64,000 bases of DNA from Rhodococcoides corynebacterioides NBRC 14404 (GTDB lineage Bacteria > Actinomycetota > Actinomycetes > Mycobacteriales > Mycobacteriaceae): assembly GCF_001894765.1 (NCBI RefSeq), contig NZ_BCWV01000003.1:1-64000 (forward strand). The letters run 5' to 3'. Below the pieces are notes generated by a model. The model did no database searches. It was not told where the DNA came from and saw only the letters and a list, made by a program, of their open reading frames with translations. The position numbers were made by a program, and so were the translations under genes. Shown one piece after another: positions 62,495 through 64,000 of this stretch. How positions within the stretch are numbered: position 1 is the first letter of the stretch; the number at the start of each line of letters is the position of its first letter.

Positions 62495-63717
62495 CCGTGC
62501 AGGTCGACCTCCGGCACGTTGCCAGCGCCGACGTCTACAAGGGCGACGTCCTTGCCGGCACCTTGGCACGATCGGGCGACGACGTCGTGTTCTCGTACGA
62601 CGACGCCTACCGAGACGACCCGAACACGGACGCCGTAGCGTGGACCATCCCGAAAACGATGACTCAGCTGAGTGCGAGTGCAGGCAGTGTGCCCCCGTTC
62701 TTCGCCGGCCTTCTCCCCGAAGGGATTCGCCTGTCCGGCATCGTCGCCGGAACGAAAACCTCCGAGGACGATCACCTCACGATCCTCCTGGCGGTCGGTT
62801 CCGACACCATCGGCGACGTTCGGGTCGTGCCGCAGGCGACCCGTCCACACCTGCGGAGCAGCACCGTCGACCCCAGTGATCGCGTCCCCGACCTTCGCGC
62901 GCTCTTCGACAAATTGTCCGGGCCCGAGTCCGTCACCGTCGATCGAGTGAGCCTGCCGGGGGTGCAGGGCAAAGTGTCGGCCCAGATGCACACGTCCCCC
63001 GTGTCGACCACGCGCGGCGCAGCGATCCTGAAACTCGCTCCTCCCAACAGGTTTCCGCACTTGGTCGAGAACGAACACTTCTTCATGGCGGTCGCCGAGA
63101 CGTGCGGGGTGACCGTTCCGCGGACCCAGATGATCACCGACGACCGCGGAGTCACCGGACTGCTCGTCCAGAGATTCGACCGGGACGGAGATTCCGCGCT
63201 GGCGCAGGAAGACGCATGCCAGATCAACGCCCTGTATCCCTCGGCGAAGTATCGAATGAAGAGCGAGACGGTGTTCGACTCGTTGTCGTCCGTCGTCGAG
63301 CGCGGCGGCGGTTCCGCTCGCGCGGCCACGCTCGACTTGCTGAGACTGACCGTCTACTCGTACGCCATCGGAAACGGCGATCTGCACGGTAAGAACTACT
63401 CCGTTCGCCGACACCCTCGCGGGCACTGGGAAGTCACTCCTGCCTACGACCTTCTGTGCACGCAGCCTTACATGGGGTGGGACGACCCGATGGCCCTGAC
63501 CTTCTACGGGCGCAACAACCGATGGAATCGTCGGCACGTCCTGGACGGTGCGGCCCGGCACTCCATTCCTGCCAAAGCAACGGGAAGGGTTCTCGACGAC
63601 GTCGTACACGGGGTTCGTGCCGCTGTGGACGGTCTCGGCGCGATCGGCTTCGACGACAAGACAGCAGCGCGGATGGCCCGTGTCATCCGTCGGCGTTGCG
63701 ACGACCTGAGTTCTTGA
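62491..63717 (+). CDS. hipA: HipA-like serine/threonine kinase toxin
   Basis: A 408-residue HipA toxin. The N-terminal subdomain has AWTIPKTMTQL and PPFFAGLLPEG, where E. coli HipA has its N-1 domain and F-x-x-L-L-P-E-G. The phosphate-binding loop is LPGVQGKVSAQM, the catalytic centre YAIGNGDLHGKNYSV (Asp and Asn ligands in D-L-H-G-K-N), and the metal-binding Asp lies in TPAYDLLC. HipA of E. coli phosphorylates glutamyl-tRNA synthetase and causes persistence; targets differ among relatives. Length and all core residues suggest it is active. It starts inside the antitoxin stop codon. Confidence 0.94.
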   Translation: MTVQVDLRHVASADVYKGDVLAGTLARSGDDVVFSYDDAYRDDPNTDAVAWTIPKTMTQLSASAGSVPPFFAGLLPEGIRLSGIVAGTKTSEDDHLTILLAVGSDTIGDVRVVPQATRPHLRSSTVDPSDRVPDLRALFDKLSGPESVTVDRVSLPGVQGKVSAQMHTSPVSTTRGAAILKLAPPNRFPHLVENEHFFMAVAETCGVTVPRTQMITDDRGVTGLLVQRFDRDGDSALAQEDACQINALYPSAKYRMKSETVFDSLSSVVERGGGSARAATLDLLRLTVYSYAIGNGDLHGKNYSVRRHPRGHWEVTPAYDLLCTQPYMGWDDPMALTFYGRNNRWNRRHVLDGAARHSIPAKATGRVLDDVVHGVRAAVDGLGAIGFDDKTAARMARVIRRRCDDLSS

Positions 63718-63767
63718 CCGGACATGCCAACGGGCTGACCTCGGCACCTCCTACGTGAGCCGGCGCG

Positions 63768-64000
63768 TCACAGCAGCGTCGCAACCGCTGCACAGAGGTG
63801 ACGAACCTCGGCGACGGTCGGCGACAGTTCGAAGGCGTGGTGATGGCACACGCTGCTGAGTCGGTTCCAGGCCAAAGCGGCAGCGTCGGCACGCTCCTGG
63901 GTGTCGAGAGAGCGCAGGATGACGAGTTTCGAGCGCATCGTCGCGGCGGGAACCGTTGCACCGAGACCTGCGCACCGCGAAGTGACGAGTTCCTCCAACG
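63768..64000 (-). CDS. Conserved actinobacterial small protein, cut by the window edge
   Basis: The visible part, 77 codons to the stop at 63768, reads LAWNRLSSVCHHHAFELSPT and ends VRHLCAAVATLL. The CHHHAFEL motif recalls a family of small actinobacterial hypothetical proteins with an N-terminal wing and C-terminal helix. A TTG at 63998 could be the start (76 residues), but the frame may continue past the window edge. It is convergent with hipA. Function unknown. Confidence 0.6.
   Translation of the reverse strand, partial: LEELVTSRCAGLGATVPAATMRSKLVILRSLDTQERADAAALAWNRLSSVCHHHAFELSPTVAEVRHLCAAVATLL

Noticed and set aside
1-64000. CRISPR arrays, tRNA or rRNA genes, insertion sequences and island attachment repeats
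   Set aside because: Looked for by eye on both strands. No regular direct repeats, tRNA-like cloverleaf, transposase, integrase or flanking direct repeat was recognised; a covariance-model and repeat search would be needed to exclude weak cases.

Overview
This window is high-GC actinobacterial DNA. GTG and TTG starts are common, genes are tightly overlapped, and there is an EspC-like gene typical of the type VII secretion world of Mycobacteriales. A Rhodococcus, Gordonia or Williamsia-type host is my inference; nothing here fixes the genus. No rRNA, tRNA, CRISPR array, transposase or integrase was recognised, and no gene-free stretch exceeds 300 bases (the longest is about 243 bases, 32668-32910).

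Bases 64-45475 form one very large nucleic-acid defence island, almost all on the minus strand. Read in the direction of transcription it has three blocks. (1) 43685-34281: unknown gene, winged-helix/nuclease protein, UvrD-type helicase, then DrmA and DrmB, the DISARM core. (2) 32667-24762: TerD, Z1-domain protein, MutL/MORC-like GHKL ATPase, two unknown proteins and a DNA cytosine methyltransferase, matching the MutL/Z1/5mC-methylase restriction systems described by comparative genomics. (3) 23678-64: SNF2 helicase (DrmD-like), very large adenine methyltransferase (DrmMI-like), a 2135-residue DruE/DUF1998 helicase with a Vsr-like tail, a RelE-like/UvrD fusion, a sacsin-type ATPase/SF2 helicase fusion, an EVE/PD-(D/E)XK protein and an unknown protein. 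Genes in each block are mostly joined by 1-4 base overlaps, so they are probably translated together. A plus-strand ParA/SAP-like pair (32911-34280) and a broken NucS-like nuclease gene (23816-24765) sit at the block boundaries. So class 1 DISARM components (drmD-drmMI and drmA-drmB) are split around a second methylation system and joined to a Druantia-type helicase. I think this is the main candidate for an undescribed composite system. No PLD nuclease (DrmC) was found.

Bases 43782-47937 hold a frameshifted NERD-helicase gene, a GIY-YIG protein with an internal duplication, and a von Willebrand A protein. From about 48 kb the content is ordinary accessory chromosome: a membrane-anchored DUF4352 protein, a NarL-type two-component pair, a decayed vWA paralogue, and a compact type VII toxin cassette (EspC-like helper, toxin, three related putative immunity genes, 54237-51601). 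Then come an NmrA-type reductase, a lipoprotein, a secreted protein, a WYL regulator divergent from a VOC protein, an exonuclease-BRCT-TerD fusion, and an SDR gene under a complete TPP riboswitch. The window ends with a HAD hydrolase, a DUF1801 protein, a HipBA toxin-antitoxin module with candidate operators, and a gene cut by the window edge.
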